A stretch of DNA of 64,000 nt, taken from the NCBI RefSeq assembly GCF_014279995.1, contig NZ_CP047935.1:124001-188000 (forward strand). The letters are read 5' to 3'. Positions 62,873-64,000 of the stretch are shown here, one piece after another. The translations under genes were made by a program, and so were the position numbers. The first letter of the stretch is position 1. Each line of letters starts with the position of its first letter. Source of the DNA: Synechococcus sp. BIOS-E4-1 (GTDB lineage Bacteria; Cyanobacteriota; Cyanobacteriia; PCC-6307; Cyanobiaceae). A model generated the notes under the pieces. It saw only the letters and a list, made by a program, of their open reading frames with translations, was not told where the DNA came from and did not search any database.

Positions 62873-64000
62873 GTCAGGGCTCTTCGCTCAAGCGTCATCA
62901 CGCGGTCGTAGCCCTTGGCCATGCCTCGTTCCGAAAGGCTCACAAGAGTGATGCCTTCCTCTCGGCAATAAGCGTGAATCCGTTGCTCATCCTGCTTGCG
63001 AAGTTTGCTGGTGTCGACATCCAGCAGTAGGACCCGTGGATGCCCACATAGCGCCCTTGCAATCGAGAATTGAATTTTCTGGCTGCTGCAGAGGATCTGT
63101 TCAGCATTTTCGAGATGATGCTCGAAACCTGCTTCAAAGCGTTCGATCCAATCTGTTAAGCCAACAATATCTGCAGCACGTGTTGCATCGCTGCGATGAC
63201 AATCCATCCGCCACGCGGTGATGTTCTCAAGTAGATTTCCTGAAAACAAGCTTGGATTTTCGTCGACATAACTAACTTTGCTGTGCCACTGCCTGCTGTC
63301 GATTGACGTGATGGGCTTGCCATTCACAAGGAGCTCTCCTTCAGTATGTTCAAGCAGTCCGCTGATGATTCTCAGTAACACTGTTTTTCCTGAGCCACTT
63401 TCGCCACACAGCAAGATCTGTTCACCTTGACTGATGTGATCGCTGAAATCTTTGAGGACGGGATCATCGAACTGACTGAAACGGCAGCCAAGATCATTCA
63501 TTCTGATGTCCAGGCTGTTCATGTCGTCGGATGACTCTTTGCTCGTGTTGTCATCGTCAGCACGATCGAGGGCGCGATGCCAGGAATCTTGTTCCCCCTG
63601 GCAAAGGTCGTCGTAGAGCAACAGCAAGCCCTGAAGTGATTGCCAGCCATTGCTGATGGCTGGAATCGATTGCAGAGAGTCGCTGATCTGTCCTTGGATA
63701 AAGACGAAGGCAAGCAGGCTGCCGAGAGAAACGCTGCCCTGGATGATCAGCAGGCCGCCAACTCCGAGAAGCAAGACTTGTGTGGCGAAGATTGTTCCAT
63801 TGATGGTCACATTGCGTTTGACCTTCTGCTCGCCAATGATCTGATTCTCGTAAACTCCTTCTGCAAAAAAACTTTGCCACTTCTGCAGCATGCTGAATTC
63901 AGTGCCGCTGCCTTTGAAGGAGTAAAGATTATTGATCAGTTGAAATGCTGTTGCATAGCGTGAATTGTTGGCTTTTTGACGGATCGTCAGATTGTCAGAA
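62869..64000 (-). CDS. ABC exporter half-transporter, 5' end outside the window
   Basis: The frame is open to the window edge: 376 residues of the C-terminal part are visible (an internal ATG lies at 63891). Last membrane helices (TQVLLLGVGGLLIIQGSVSLGS is one), then an ATPase domain: Walker A LCGESGSGKTVLLRI, signature replaced by LCSSQKIQFSIARAL, Walker B VLLLDVD in which the catalytic Glu is missing. It is thus the degenerate half of a heterodimeric exporter, like other paired bacteriocin/NHLM-type ABC proteins. The gene for 60737-62872 follows with ATGA overlap. Confidence 0.85.
   Translation of the reverse strand, partial: SDNLTIRQKANNSRYATAFQLINNLYSFKGSGTEFSMLQKWQSFFAEGVYENQIIGEQKVKRNVTINGTIFATQVLLLGVGGLLIIQGSVSLGSLLAFVFIQGQISDSLQSIPAISNGWQSLQGLLLLYDDLCQGEQDSWHRALDRADDDNTSKESSDDMNSLDIRMNDLGCRFSQFDDPVLKDFSDHISQGEQILLCGESGSGKTVLLRIISGLLEHTEGELLVNGKPITSIDSRQWHSKVSYVDENPSLFSGNLLENITAWRMDCHRSDATRAADIVGLTDWIERFEAGFEHHLENAEQILCSSQKIQFSIARALCGHPRVLLLDVDTSKLRKQDEQRIHAYCREEGITLVSLSERGMAKGYDRVMTLERRALT

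Overview
The window reads as chromosome of a marine picocyanobacterium (Synechococcus/Prochlorococcus lineage, most likely a marine Synechococcus). The basis is the family content: an SLH-domain OprB-type porin, an RpaB-like regulator beside lysS, an mreBCD block next to ssb, cyanobacterial egtB/egtD, and moderately high-GC core genes interrupted by AT-rich accessory blocks. I recognised no rRNA, tRNA, CRISPR array, integrase or transposase.

Layout. 1-6.6 kb: the 3' part of a glycosyltransferase, then a minus-strand group of alpha/beta hydrolase, RND pump and membrane-fusion adaptor. 6.6-21.6 kb: a plastic region with three large tetratricopeptide (TPR) proteins. Two end in a sulfotransferase domain and one in a SAM-methyltransferase domain. 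They share near-identical DNA blocks and are separated by decayed sequence (a sulfotransferase pseudogene, rfbA ends, PLD-nuclease ends). 21.8-26.3 kb: core genes mutY (with a NUDIX domain), a PfkB sugar kinase, tsaE and ahcY. 26.3-30.1 kb: an AT-rich multi-pass membrane protein between two diverged copies of a GtrII-type glucosyltransferase locus, both broken. 30.5-39.8 kb: core genes dedA, ssb, mreBCD, a sugar-type binding protein, a response regulator, lysS, two small conserved proteins and egtD.

39.8-55.6 kb: an AT-rich island lying exactly between egtD and egtB, bracketed by an imperfect 42-bp repeat of the egtB 3' end. It encodes a NitT/TauT-type ABC importer whose binding protein carries a C-terminal NosL-like domain, a YeiH-family exporter, a LysR regulator with a cytosolic copy of the binding-protein fold fused to it, an SLH porin, and a four-gene set of AprA/fumarate-reductase-like flavoprotein, 2x[4Fe-4S] ferredoxin, HEAT-repeat protein and Mrp/ApbC-type ATPase. 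This looks like a self-contained module for importing and redox-converting a small anion, probably a sulfur and/or nitrogen compound. I cannot match it to a described pathway and it is the main candidate for a new system. A perfect TGTA-N8-TACA palindrome (NtcA-type) lies just upstream of the importer operon.

55.6-64 kb: core genes egtB, a divergently transcribed kinase-like membrane protein, smpB and ruvB, then two overlapping ABC exporter half-transporters, the second cut by the window edge.

Genes working together: egtB+egtD (ergothioneine synthesis), mreBCD (cell shape), hydrolase/RND/adaptor (efflux), the island genes (uptake, sensing, conversion, export) and the paired ABC exporters (secretion). 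All assignments come from reading motifs and gene order by eye; no database search was run.
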